Source: JARRKU01 sp963675565 | GTDB taxonomy: Bacteria > Desulfobacterota > Desulfobacteria > Desulfobacterales > Desulfosarcinaceae | Reading direction: 5' to 3' | Assembly (NCBI GenBank): GCA_963675565.2 | Contig: CAXXYD010000002.1 | Span: forward strand, 682,001 to 746,000 | Length of the DNA: 64,000 bases | Shown: positions 52,617 through 62,400 of the stretch, piece by piece | How positions within the stretch are numbered: the stretch's first letter is position 1 | Layout of the letters: every line of letters begins with the position of its first letter | Program-made: the position numbers and the translations under genes | Notes under the pieces: model-generated | Seen by the model: the letters and a program-made list of their open reading frames with translations, nothing else | The model's database searches: none | Told to the model about the DNA's origin: nothing

Positions 52617-53186
52617 ATGGCCCAAAAACACCTGTCCAATGTCATCGGGTTTGACGACGCTCCCTTTACGCGGCATTTTCAGGGCAAGGTAAAAGTCGTC
52701 GGCGCTGTCTATGCCGGTCTGCGATTCGACGGCGTGCTCATCGGAGAAGTCGAAAAAGACGGGACAGATGCAGCCTCGGCCCTGGCCGCCTTGGTCGGCC
52801 AGTCCAAATTTGCGGAACATGCTCAGTTCATCATGCTGCAGGGGATCACCCTGGCTGGATTCAACGTCGTCGACGTCTTTGCCTTGCATGATGCCCTTTC
52901 GATGCCGATACTGGTGGTGTCACGCAAGCGCCCCGATCTGACCGCAATCAAAAATGCGCTCACCGCGCACATCCAGGCCGGCGATGCAAAATGGGGCATC
53001 ATCGAAAAACTGGGCCCCATGGAACCGGCAGGTGCGGTCTATGTCCAGCGCGTAGGGCTCAGCCTTGATCAGGCCATAATGGCTATCCGCCATTTTTCCC
53101 GCCACGGTGTCATCCCCGAACCTTTGCGCACGGCACATCTTATCGCAGGGGCGCTATCTTTTGGGCAAAGTCGCGGAAACACTTAA
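52617..53186 (+). CDS. DUF99 (endonuclease V-like fold) protein
   Basis: A 189-residue protein with the DUF99 hallmarks NVIGFDDAPF, VVGAVYAGLRFDGVL, IMLQGITLAGFNVVDVFAL and MPILVVSRKRPD. DUF99 is mostly archaeal and related in fold to endonuclease V. Its function is not established. It is 16 bp after the spermidine-synthase-like gene and 2 bp before the large ATP-grasp gene, so it is co-expressed with both. Confidence 0.85.
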   Translation: MAQKHLSNVIGFDDAPFTRHFQGKVKVVGAVYAGLRFDGVLIGEVEKDGTDAASALAALVGQSKFAEHAQFIMLQGITLAGFNVVDVFALHDALSMPILVVSRKRPDLTAIKNALTAHIQAGDAKWGIIEKLGPMEPAGAVYVQRVGLSLDQAIMAIRHFSRHGVIPEPLRTAHLIAGALSFGQSRGNT

Positions 53187-53188
53187 AA

Positions 53189-56167
53189 ATGGATTGGACC
53201 ATGCACAATACCATTCAAAAAGACGACCCCCGTTTCAAGATTTTTCACGATCTGATGCTCAACAAGATCTGCAATATCCTTTTAATCTCCCGCCAATACG
53301 ACGCCTGGATTATGGAAGAGGATTGCCGCCTGTCTGAAAAAATTGTAACCGAATACCGGGGATTGAACCTCAGCCACCCTCCCCGTCTGCGGTGGGTGTC
53401 CAATGTCGCAGAAGCTTTGCAATGCCTGAATCAACGGCCGTTCGATCTGGTCATTATTATTGCCAGGGGCACGGACGGCGATTCTGAAAAAATAGCAGCC
53501 GCCCTCAAGCCCGGCGGTCAAAATATCCCCGTAATCCAGATGGTTCACCAGGTGGCGGCAGAAGCACCGCACACCGCCCTGCCAATCGACGCCCCGGCCA
53601 TCAGCCGAACCTTTCTCTGGACCGGAAACACGGAAGTGCTCCTCGCCCTGATCAAGAGCACCGAAGACTGGATGAATGTCGCCCAGGACACCGGCCTTGC
53701 CGGAATCCGGGTCATCCTTTTTGTCGAAGATTCCCCGGAGTACACCTCGGCGATCCTGCCGATCCTCTACAAGGAGCTGGTGCTGCAGGCCCAGGCGGTC
53801 ATGGAAGAGGGCTTGAACGAAGAGCATCGCCTGCTGGCCATGCGGGCGCGGCCGAAAATCCTGCTGGTCGAAAACTTCGAAAAGGCCATGGAGGCCTATG
53901 AATCCTTCAAGGACAGCATCCTTGGGGTCATTTCCGACGTGCGGTTCCCCCGCCAGGGACAACTGGACGGGGAAGCGGGACTGCGGTTGCTCCAGAAAAT
54001 CAAAGCCGAACGATTCGACATTCCGCTTTTGCTGATCAGTTCGGAGAGCCACAACAGGTCGTTGGCAGCGGGAATTCCGGCCCGCTTCGTGGATAAAAAC
54101 TCACCGACGCTGCCGTCGGACATCCGCCGATATTTCAAGGAGGACCTTGGTTTCGGAGATTTTATATTCCGCATGCCGGATGGCCGCCGTATCGGCAAGG
54201 CAAAACACCTGCGGGATCTGGAAAAAGAACTGGACCGTATCCCGGAAGCGGCTTTTCTATCTCATTGCCAACGAAACGATTTTTCCCGCTGGCTGTTCGC
54301 CCGATCGGAAATCGAACTGGCCGCCAAGGTGCGCCCCATTCGCGACAAGGACTTTGCAGATGCCCGCAGCCACTGCAAGCACCTGGCGGCCGTCATTCAC
54401 GATCGGCGCATGCAGCGCCAAAGAGGGCTGGTCCTCGATTTCGATGCCAAAAACCTGGATATCGACACTGAGTTCTGCAAAATCGGCAGCGGCTCCCTCG
54501 GTGGAAAGGCCAGGGGGCTTGCCTTTATGAACACGCTGATCCATCAACATGCGGATATCCAAGAACAACACCCGAATGTAAAGATCCGCGTCCCTCAGAC
54601 AATGGTCCTCACCGTTGATCAATTTGAACACTTTGTGGAAATCAACGCCCTTCACGATCTGGCCAAGCAGGATAGCCCCGACGAAGCGGTTGCCGCTGCC
54701 TTTGTGGGCGCCCAGTTACCGTCCCGGCTGGTCGAACTACTCAGAGCATACTTGACGCATTTCACCTACCCCCTTGCCGTCCGCTCATCGAGCCTTCTGG
54801 AAGACGCCCAATACCGGGCCTACGCAGGGCTCTATAACACATACATGCTGGCAAACGATCATGATGATCCGGACTGCCGCCTCGCCCAGTTGGTCAACGC
54901 GGTCAAGATGGTCTTTGCATCGACCTATTTTTCAGGGCCGAAGGCATTTTCCAAAAGGGTCGGCCACCGGATTGAAGAAGAAAAAATGGCGGTCATCATC
55001 CAGGAACTGGCCGGCAAGCAATATAATGGCTTCTTTTACCCGGCCATTTCCGGGGTTGCCCAATCCTTCAATTACTACCCGTTCGCGCAGATGAAACCGC
55101 AAGATGGTGTGGCGGCCATCGCACTGGGACTCGGTAAATCAGTGATGAGCGGCGAAAGCTCCCTCCGGTTTTCGCCCAAATACCCCAACCTGCTGCCCGA
55201 CCGTTCACGTCTGGACGATCTCTTGAACAATTCCCAGCGTTTCTTTTATTCGGTTAAAATGGGAACGGATACCTGCCAACTCGGCGTTGATGATTCGGCG
55301 ACACTGGTTCGCCGTGAGGTTTACGATGCCCTGGACGAATGGCCCGTTCGAACCCTTTCCAGCACCTATATTCTGGAAGAAAACCGCATCCGCGATACAT
55401 ACAATGCCGCCGGCAGCCCGGTGGTCACCTTTCACCCGGTTTTAAAATATGGGTCATTTCCTCTGGCCGGCCTGCTTATGAAACTGCTCCATATCGCCGA
55501 GCAGGGGATGGGATCTGCAGTGGAAATGGAGTTCTGTATCAACCTGGGCAGCGGCCCGGCAGATGGAGAATTTGTTATCCTGCAACTGCGGCCCATGGGA
55601 GCCCGCGAAGAATTGATGCGGATCGAAATCGGTGCGCATGAAATCGCCAAGTCGTTCGTGCACTCCCGGCAGGCGTTCGGCAATGCGGTAGTCCGGGACA
55701 TACAGGATATCGTATATGTCAAACCGCAAGAATTCGACCCGGCGCGGACCCTGGACATTGCAAAAGATATCGGCCGGTTCAACGCGCAACTCATATCGCA
55801 AAACCGCAAGTTTTTATTGATTGGGCCGGGGCGCTGGGGCAGTGCCGATCCATGGCTCGGGATACCGGTCCGATGGGAAGACATTTGCGGCGTCGGCGCC
55901 ATCGTGGAGACCGATCATCCCCGCATGCGGCCGGAGCCTTCCCAAGGGTCGCACTTCTTCCACAACATCACCACCCTGGGCATCAATTACCTGACGATTT
56001 CAAACAGCACCGGCGGCGACATCGATTGGCATTGGATCGGCGAACAGCCTATAGCGTTAGAGACCGGGCAAATCGCCCTGATCCGAACGCAGCGGCCTTT
56101 TGTCCTGAAAGTGGACGGCAAGCAAAGCCTGGCCGTAATTTACACTGAAGACCAGCGGCCGGAATAA
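53189..56167 (+). CDS. Receiver-domain protein with PEP-synthase-type ATP-grasp domain
   Basis: A 992-residue protein. Residues 1-330 carry response-regulator-like modules: a degenerate one (FDLVIIIARG), then VILFVEDSPEYTS with an acidic pocket and VISDVRFPRQG with a likely phospho-Asp. From about 430 a PPDK/PEP-synthase N-terminal ATP-grasp domain starts (GSGSLGGKARGLAFMNTLI, then PLAVRSSSLLEDAQ, then ALGLGKSVMSGE). The swivelling phosphohistidine and PEP-barrel domains are absent. The C-terminus (LLIGPGRWGSADPWLGIPV) is conserved with similar uncharacterised proteins. A role as a signal-controlled nucleotide-binding or phosphotransfer protein is plausible, but not established. Confidence 0.8.
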   Translation: MDWTMHNTIQKDDPRFKIFHDLMLNKICNILLISRQYDAWIMEEDCRLSEKIVTEYRGLNLSHPPRLRWVSNVAEALQCLNQRPFDLVIIIARGTDGDSEKIAAALKPGGQNIPVIQMVHQVAAEAPHTALPIDAPAISRTFLWTGNTEVLLALIKSTEDWMNVAQDTGLAGIRVILFVEDSPEYTSAILPILYKELVLQAQAVMEEGLNEEHRLLAMRARPKILLVENFEKAMEAYESFKDSILGVISDVRFPRQGQLDGEAGLRLLQKIKAERFDIPLLLISSESHNRSLAAGIPARFVDKNSPTLPSDIRRYFKEDLGFGDFIFRMPDGRRIGKAKHLRDLEKELDRIPEAAFLSHCQRNDFSRWLFARSEIELAAKVRPIRDKDFADARSHCKHLAAVIHDRRMQRQRGLVLDFDAKNLDIDTEFCKIGSGSLGGKARGLAFMNTLIHQHADIQEQHPNVKIRVPQTMVLTVDQFEHFVEINALHDLAKQDSPDEAVAAAFVGAQLPSRLVELLRAYLTHFTYPLAVRSSSLLEDAQYRAYAGLYNTYMLANDHDDPDCRLAQLVNAVKMVFASTYFSGPKAFSKRVGHRIEEEKMAVIIQELAGKQYNGFFYPAISGVAQSFNYYPFAQMKPQDGVAAIALGLGKSVMSGESSLRFSPKYPNLLPDRSRLDDLLNNSQRFFYSVKMGTDTCQLGVDDSATLVRREVYDALDEWPVRTLSSTYILEENRIRDTYNAAGSPVVTFHPVLKYGSFPLAGLLMKLLHIAEQGMGSAVEMEFCINLGSGPADGEFVILQLRPMGAREELMRIEIGAHEIAKSFVHSRQAFGNAVVRDIQDIVYVKPQEFDPARTLDIAKDIGRFNAQLISQNRKFLLIGPGRWGSADPWLGIPVRWEDICGVGAIVETDHPRMRPEPSQGSHFFHNITTLGINYLTISNSTGGDIDWHWIGEQPIALETGQIALIRTQRPFVLKVDGKQSLAVIYTEDQRPE

Positions 56168-56317
56168 GATATCAGGGGTCGCTCAACTTTTTCATCCGGA
56201 ACTTGACGGACTATACTGGCCGGCGCAATTCGTCGGCTCACAGCAGAACAGGTCAAACCGAAATAATCCCCAATGGCATAATTAAACAAACTTGCGGCTT
56301 GCCAGAGCTGTAAAATC
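56168..56317. other. Spacer after the ATP-grasp gene
   Basis: No gene is seen. With the following repeats it makes a roughly 390-bp non-coding stretch before the RAYT remnant. No good terminator was found for the upstream operon. Confidence 0.5.
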
Positions 56318-56372
56318 AGTAAAAATCCGGGTCCCAGGAAAGGCCCGGCGTTGGCCCGCCCCTGCAAGGGGC
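56318..56372 (-). repeat. Dispersed intergenic repeat, copy C part 2
   Basis: Reverse complement of the element at 7800-7851: the hairpin GCCCCT-GCA-AGGGGC lies at 56358-56372 and the ATCCGGGTCC end at 56325-56334. It sits on the same side of part 1 as at the 7.7-kb locus. Confidence 0.7.
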
Positions 56373-56430
56373 TTGAACTGTTTAGCCCAAGTGATCTATA
56401 GTTTCCAGTGAGCTAAAGTGATCTACAGTT

Positions 56431-56556
56431 GCGGTTTGCGCTGCGCGCGGGCCGGATCGTATAAATGGCAGAATTCCTCAACGCGTCACTCGAAACTCAC
56501 AACTGACAACTGTTCTTTTGCCTCTGTCTGTGACCCGGCCGCCGGGACCCGGTTTT
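56431..56556 (+). repeat. Dispersed intergenic repeat, copy C part 1
   Basis: Same core as copies at 7692 and 26041 (GCGGTTTGCGCTGCGCG, then GGGCC and ATAAATGGCAGAATTCCTC), continuing like copy B through AACTGACAACTG to ACCCGGTTTT. It ends against the stop codon of the RAYT remnant. Confidence 0.85.
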
Positions 56557-56557
56557 A

Positions 56558-56805
56558 CTATTCAATAAACCGATAGCGGCTCCATTGATAATCAGCAAGA
56601 CGCTTGACTATTCCGGCCTGCAAAGGATTCCTGTGGATATAGCATGACAGCCGCTACAAGCATGCCGTGTTCTCTACAATAATGCTTTTAAAACGTCCCT
56701 GAAAAAGATGCCCGCTGGCGTGGTGCTTCAAATTCAACTTGCGGGTGAAACGGGTTCCGAACCATTGCATGGCCCTGGACAAATTGGGTTCGTTTGTTTT
56801 TAGGT
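56558..56805 (-). pseudogene. REP-associated tyrosine transposase (RAYT) remnant
   Basis: Minus-strand translation gives NEPNLSRAMQWFGTRFTRK, SGHLFQGRFKSIIVEN and CYIHRNPLQAGIVKRLADY followed by QWSRYRFIE and a stop. These are conserved C-terminal RAYT segments in the right order and spacing. One in-frame TAG (56654-56656) interrupts the chain between VEN and the CYIHRN segment without changing its length. The N-terminal half, with the HUH motif, is missing. RAYTs mobilise REP-type palindromic repeats, so the adjoining dispersed repeat may have been its substrate; this link is inferred. Confidence 0.85.
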
Positions 56806-56943
56806 TCGACCCCTTTTGAGATCGCGGGGATGGAATTTCAGCGTTTTGTTGATTATCGAGTTGTAAAAATCATTTTAACATTATAGAAAACAATTTTAAG
56901 CATATGCCCATAATTAAGCAGGCGCTCTTTCGAGGAATTTTTA

Positions 56944-57168
56944 ATGCATAATGTCGATAACGGATTGTTATTATTTATTATAATTTTATGCGCCGCCATT
57001 GGTAAACATTTCACGGCCCTATCGGCATCGGCCGGCAAGTGGGAAATGATCAATACCGCATTGTCGGGTTGTACCCAAAAAGCCTTCGATGCCATCAAAG
57101 TCTGTCCATGGGCTGATCAGCCCGTTGTCATGCCGCCCTGGCCGGATCCGACGCACAGCAAAGGATGA
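56944..57168 (+). CDS. Possible small membrane protein of unknown function
   Basis: A 74-residue frame with AGGAA about six bases before the ATG. An N-terminal hydrophobic stretch (GLLLFIIILCAAIG) is followed by a polar tail with two Cys and a Pro-rich end (MPPWPDPTHSKG). It lies 54 bp upstream of the DUF169 gene on the same strand. No family is recognised. It could be real or a chance frame in an AT-rich gap. Confidence 0.35.
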   Translation: MHNVDNGLLLFIIILCAAIGKHFTALSASAGKWEMINTALSGCTQKAFDAIKVCPWADQPVVMPPWPDPTHSKG

Positions 57169-57222
57169 AAGATCCATCTAAAATATTGATACATTCAACT
57201 TTTCAACGAAAAGGAGGCAACA

Positions 57223-58071
57223 ATGATTGATTCGCAGCAGGTATTGGATGATGTGCAATTTGCCGAGGCCATGCTTGAAAAAGAAACGCTCAGCAAATCG
57301 GACCTGGTGTTCAGCCTGAGGAACCTTTTGAAAATGAAGTATTACCCGGTCGCCATCAAGTATTTTTTCTCTGAAGATGAATTGAATGCGTTCAAAAAGA
57401 GCGTTGAATACAAAGTAGGCCTTCACCCCTATACTTTCTGTCATTTTGTTGCTGCATCACGGCAACGCGGAGAAATTCTTCTTGGAACCGCAGAAAAGAC
57501 CGGCTGCACGAACGCCAAATACGTCATGGGATGGAAGGGTATGGACGATGGCGAGATCAAAAGCCATCTTAAGTATACCAAAGACTGGCAACAGGCCGAA
57601 AGGTTTCTAAAAACAAAGAAGCGCCTGCCTGACGGGCTGGTGGCTTTTGCGACGGCACCGTTTCACAAGGCCCCATACGAACCGGATGTCATCCATGGAA
57701 TGTGCGATGTCCTGCAATCCTACCATTTGGGCAATGACTGGTGCGCGGCTTTCGATACGCACCCGCTGCAAATGACCATGACGATGAATTCATCGATCTG
57801 CCATGGTTGCGTGGCCTGCTATGTGGATCAGAAACCGAACATCACACCCATGTGCAGCAGCAGTTACACTGCCGGCAAAACTGAACAGGGAGAAATCAAC
57901 TGGATCCTTCCGGGAGCCCACCTGGAACCAACGGTGCGATGGACGCTGGAGCGTACGGCAAGAGACGGCGGAGCGTCATTTCCCAGAACTGGCGAGACTT
58001 ACCCCGGTTTCAATATATGTAAATTATGTCCTTACCTTGTCTGGACCAAGGACAAGGACAAAAATGAGTGA
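57223..58071 (+). CDS. DUF169 family protein
   Basis: A 282-residue cytoplasmic protein with a good AAGGAGG site. DUF169 features visible are MKYYPVAIKYFF, HPYTFCHFVAASRQRGE, SICHGCVACY and CSSSYTAGKTEQGEINWILPG. It is rich in Cys, notably in SICHGCVACY and in the C-terminal NICKLCPYL. Members occur in methanogens and sulfate reducers, and a metal or cofactor role is suspected. Function is not established. It is isolated, with a large non-coding gap on both sides. Confidence 0.82.
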   Translation: MIDSQQVLDDVQFAEAMLEKETLSKSDLVFSLRNLLKMKYYPVAIKYFFSEDELNAFKKSVEYKVGLHPYTFCHFVAASRQRGEILLGTAEKTGCTNAKYVMGWKGMDDGEIKSHLKYTKDWQQAERFLKTKKRLPDGLVAFATAPFHKAPYEPDVIHGMCDVLQSYHLGNDWCAAFDTHPLQMTMTMNSSICHGCVACYVDQKPNITPMCSSSYTAGKTEQGEINWILPGAHLEPTVRWTLERTARDGGASFPRTGETYPGFNICKLCPYLVWTKDKDKNE

Positions 58072-58536
58072 TGAACACCCATCTTCTTCGGTTTCAGCAC
58101 AAAATTTCTTGTCCGTTTTTTAGCGGCGAAAGACCTGGACCCATGAAAAAGGGCCTGAAAATAGTGCATTTTTAGGCCCTTCGCAGGACGCAGCTCCCTG
58201 GAGACTGAAGGGAGCTGCAAAAAAATACCCGCCATATCCCCCATGGGTCCAGCGTTTTCACCCCTTGAACCTGCCAGGCACCTGCACGCCCTTCTGGTCC
58301 GATGTTTGAGCGCCTTTTTCAATAGCGCATGGAGGATGAACCGCCGTTCTTCAGCCAAACGGAAGCAGCCTTCGCCACACGACCTGTGGTCGATTGGCAA
58401 TCCACTTGTTCAGACGATACGCTTTTCCGGTCTATGCGATTGACACAAAAGCGCTTTATTGCAATAATATTAAGTATGTGATGGCTCTCTTCCTTCGTGT
58501 TCCAACCAACCAAAGCTCATGAATTGAGGTTCAGCT
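58072..58536. other. Intergenic region with a branched inverted-repeat structure
   Basis: About 465 bp without a convincing gene. The left half holds the structure at 58135-58252. The right half shows no clear promoter. Confidence 0.6.
58135..58252. repeat. Nested inverted repeats able to form a three-way junction
   Basis: The outer arms CTGGACCCATG (58135-58145) and CATGGGTCCAG (58242-58252) are perfect complements. Between them lie two hairpins: AAGGGCCT (58149-58156) with AGGCCCTT (58174-58181), extendable by a G-U and A-T pairs, and GCAGCTCCCT (58190-58199) with AGGGAGCTGC (58209-58218). The order is consistent with a multi-branched RNA or a cruciform-forming mobile element. The A-run after the second hairpin rules out a plus-strand terminator. 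Confidence 0.7.
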
Positions 58537-59385
58537 ATGGCAAAGGCACTTTCAAGCATCATTGAAATCAGGCCGCCATTGGTGCCCGGCGAGGCATTGT
58601 GGGATGCTGCCATTTTACAGGCAAGTCGGTCACACGGCCCACGGCGGAAATCAGATGCCGCATCTTCCGGCGAACGAATGAGACGGTTTCGTGAAATGAT
58701 CGAGCAGGAGCTGGTTTCCTTTCATGACGCGTTGATTGTTTCACCCCATAAGGGAAAATTGAAGCCGCGGCAGGGTACCGAACTCTGGGACATCGGCATT
58801 CCCTTGACGCTGTTTCCCAAAAGAGACCGTGGTTTTACGCGGGTCGAATGTCTAATCGAGTTCTGCAATGAAAAAGAAGGCAATGCCGGTATTCGGATCG
58901 TTCGCATCTTTCCGCAAGAACGGGATGAAGTGATGGCCCAGGCAGAAATGGGTGCACATCTCGAATTGAAAACCAAGGCCAAACTGGGCTTGCCAAGTCC
59001 ATTTGACCCGGGCAGTTCGGTGGCCGATGTCAGCAGTATGCTTTACGGTAAGCTGGAAACGGCCCATTTGACGTATAAAGCCATACGCAAGTGTGTGGAG
59101 ACGGAAATCATAAGGGGTTCGCAGGCACGCTGGCGGCTGGAAGATGCAAGGGAGCCGGAAAGGATCGCCGCTGAAAGCCATCAACTGGCCGTTGTCCTGG
59201 AGATCGAGCACGGGTCAGGCCCCGTAGAGGCGGCTGGATATCTGCAGGCCTATAGCGACACACGCTGGCTGACAAGTTCGATGGGGTCCCTCTGGCGGGA
59301 CTTTGCCGGCAAATTGAAATCTTTGTTTCAAAGGGGAGTACCCGCCGAAGGCTACGGCGAATGGGAAAATATCATAACGCCCTGA
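58537..59385 (+). CDS. Hypothetical protein, no recognised family
   Basis: A 282-residue soluble protein starting seven bases after a GAGGTTCAGCT-like site. It has no membrane helix or signal peptide. Two regions look structured: LWDIGIPLTLFPKRDRGFTR with a following Ile/Val-rich strand, and a helical part (YKAIRKCVETEIIRGSQARW) before a hydrophobic VVLEIEHGSGPVEAAGYLQA. The C-terminus has several aromatic residues. It is convergent with the nSTAND gene, with about 40 bp between stops. It may be an accessory of that module, but position alone is weak evidence. Confidence 0.65.
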   Translation: MAKALSSIIEIRPPLVPGEALWDAAILQASRSHGPRRKSDAASSGERMRRFREMIEQELVSFHDALIVSPHKGKLKPRQGTELWDIGIPLTLFPKRDRGFTRVECLIEFCNEKEGNAGIRIVRIFPQERDEVMAQAEMGAHLELKTKAKLGLPSPFDPGSSVADVSSMLYGKLETAHLTYKAIRKCVETEIIRGSQARWRLEDAREPERIAAESHQLAVVLEIEHGSGPVEAAGYLQAYSDTRWLTSSMGSLWRDFAGKLKSLFQRGVPAEGYGEWENIITP

Positions 59386-59425
59386 AACGGCCGGATTCTC
59401 GCCCGCTGTTCCCCGGCTGCCAAGA

Positions 59426-62400
59426 TCAGGGCGCGATTTGAAACAGCACGATAAGTTGTACGGATGGTATCAATCCGGTATCCGTTAAATTGGGAATGGT
59501 TAAGGTGTAGTTCAAACCCCAATGACCCGACGGGTCAGGTTCGAGTATTCCTGTCGGTTCATTGATCGGCAATGGCTTCCTGGCATGGGCACTCCGCAGC
59601 TTTAATTTTGCTTTGCCTTCATAAATAGCGCTGCCGATCGCATTAATTTCCAGGGTTCCCCCTTCCGTTAACATATACTGAGCCTGCGGAATAAAGACAG
59701 TGACCTTGAGGCCTTGTGCCGCCAGTTCGCTTTGTATGCTTCCCTGCCAGACGGTCGGATCCGAGTCCGTCTTCCGGTTCATCCGGCATTCTTTAATATA
59801 GTATTTATTTCCGCTTTCAAGGGGCATCGAATCCTCGATATTTTGAACCGGAAATAATGTAAAACGGACTTTCGAATAAATGGGGGTAATCACAGCCTTA
59901 TAACGTTTTTTCTTCCCGCGATATGAAATTGCAAGGTTATGAAACCAGGGGCAAAGCAGCATTTCAATATTTTTGGAGTAGTTCAATTTGTTGCCATGAA
60001 TGGACATGGAAACATCATCTCCATCATTAATGACCCGGATCACCTTGTACTGGGTAATAGATGGAATTGCATAATAATCGGTGTCCGGAATACCGGGTCC
60101 CAGCTTTGAGGTCAGTAAAATCTCCCGGCCGGGCAACAGGGCTATGGCGTGGGCAAAGGGCCGGAACGGAATGGTATCAAAACCATACATCCAGCCGAAC
60201 CAGACGGTAACTCCCAGAAAGGACAGAATCGAGATAATGCGGGAAATCCTTTGGGTATTCTTTTTTATCCCGTTGAGACGGCCCATGGGGATTTTTTCTG
60301 CACTGACGGCAAGAGACGCACAAATGGTGAACACCAGGAAGCTAAATAGCGGTCCGCCAATCAAGGCAAGATACATAATAAAACCGGACAGGAATTTCAA
60401 AAACAGGTTGCCGGTATAATCGGACAGCCAGTAGCCCTGAACGCTCAACATCACAGCGGGTATTAATAGGGGTACCCCCATACTGCTGATAAATGCCCAG
60501 ATCCAGATGTGGTTTCTATGGACACCGGGCCAGACACAACCCTGTACCGCTCTCAAAAAGCCGGCCAACAATGTATAGATGAACCCCACGAAAGCCGTGC
60601 CGGCAATGGCGGCCAGAAAGACCCATAAAAGAATCATCCAGCCGATGTGAAGATTGGCCCCGACGTCTGCATTCACCAAGATTATCATGGCGATGATAAA
60701 TGATAGCCCCGAAAGAACCCAAAAATAGACCCCGGGCTTTACAAAGACGCTGAACCATTGCCCCCGGGTACCTGTGGCAGCGGCCCTGGCGGCTTTTCTT
60801 GCGCTCGAATAGCCGCTCCAGGTCCCGAGTGCCAATGCAACCGGCAGCATCGTACCCATGGTGATCAATAGAATCTCAATCCACTCACGCCCCTCGGCCA
60901 CTGCCCACATGAAAAGGAGGGTCAACCCGATTCCGACGGTGAAAGCCCAGGCCAGTCCTGCCAGAAGTCCCGCCAGGGCGCCGGTTTTACCTCTTTCATG
61001 AATGTCGTTGCGGTGCTTTCTGAGTGCGCGTTTTTTAAAGGTGGACTTTCCGCGCCTGCGCCAGAGCCAGTTAAAGGCGGCCATCGACCGGCCGCTTTGA
61101 TGCATATCCGCTAGAACGTCAAGGGCGTTGGGCCGGGTCTCTTTCTGGTTCAAGGCCACCGCCAAAGCATTTAGCTGATGATCGTCGGCCAGCCTGACAA
61201 AGGAACGGCTTGCAGCGCTCCGAACATTGACGGAGGGATCTTTAAGCGCAAGGTCAAAGCATTTTTCGGATAATTTACCCTCGATATCCGCAACGATAAT
61301 AGATGAACTGGCCGCCCCCAGCCTTGCCGTTTCGTCATGGTCATCGAAGAAATTCAAGAGCAGGTCGCAACTGGGTTCCGCACCGAATTGTGCGCACCAG
61401 AATTCAACCTCCCCGGAAATATCCGCAGCGGGAGATTGGCGATAGATGACACTGCGGGCCATAAATTCGATTTCCAATGGTTTGAGTCTCAAACGATCTC
61501 TGTAGGGCCCCACAACACCCCTGATCTGTCCCACGTTCAGGAGCAATTCATGGTTGGCCCGAAAAACTTCACCCTTGGAACAGTTTCGGATGAGATCCCG
61601 AGCAAACCTGAATTTAAAAAATTCCTGATCCAGATCAAGCCATTCCACTATCATGGCCACCAAACGTTCATGCAGAAGCTCGTACCAGATGTCACCGCCT
61701 CTGCGGTCGCGCCGAACCAGGCTGTGCCGAACAAGCAAATCGAGAATGGTGGTGAGTTCTTTTTCAGAGGCCTCAAACCCCGCCAGACGGAAAAAGTCCA
61801 GAGTAACGGCCTGTTTGGTATTCTCCTGGGTAATCAGGGCATCAAGCAGGGTGCGGGCCACCAGATGGCTCTCATCGGGGACTTCTTTGATGAAAGCGTC
61901 CAAATAACGGCGGAAAATGCCGTCCAATCCGCCGACTTTTTGCAGATCCGCGTTCCTCAGTTCAAAATGGTCGGCCTTGCGTTGAACGGCCTGGCGAAAA
62001 ATCTCCGTACAAATGACTTGGAGCAGCGGCGGATCGAACCTGAGCCCGTCAAGCTGGTTGACGATATTGACGATAAGTTTTTGTTCATATTTAATCTGCG
62101 CATTAATCAGCGGCTGGGAAACCGCCCTGCGGGTTCCATATGCGGAAAGCGGCATCAAACGATAATCGTTTTCGAAAAGACCGGGCAGATGCCCGTGGAA
62201 ATCCTCCATTTGTGCCAGATAGTCTTCGCGAAGACTGAACAGGACGCGGACCCTTAATGTATTGTCTTTCAAAATGGTTTCAATAGCCCGGATAAAATCT
62301 TGATACTCGGCAAGGTTTTTGCGGAAACGGATAAAAAACTCTTCAAACTGATCAAGGACCAACACCACCGTATCCTCGTTCGGTGCCCCTTTGAGCATAG

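Noticed and set aside
7692..56556. CRISPR array from recurrent short repeats
   Set aside because: The repeats are single copies tens of kilobases apart, with no regular spacers and no cas genes.
58190..58225. Terminator after the DUF169 gene
   Set aside because: The hairpin is followed by an A-run, not a T-run, on the plus strand, and it is part of a larger branched fold.
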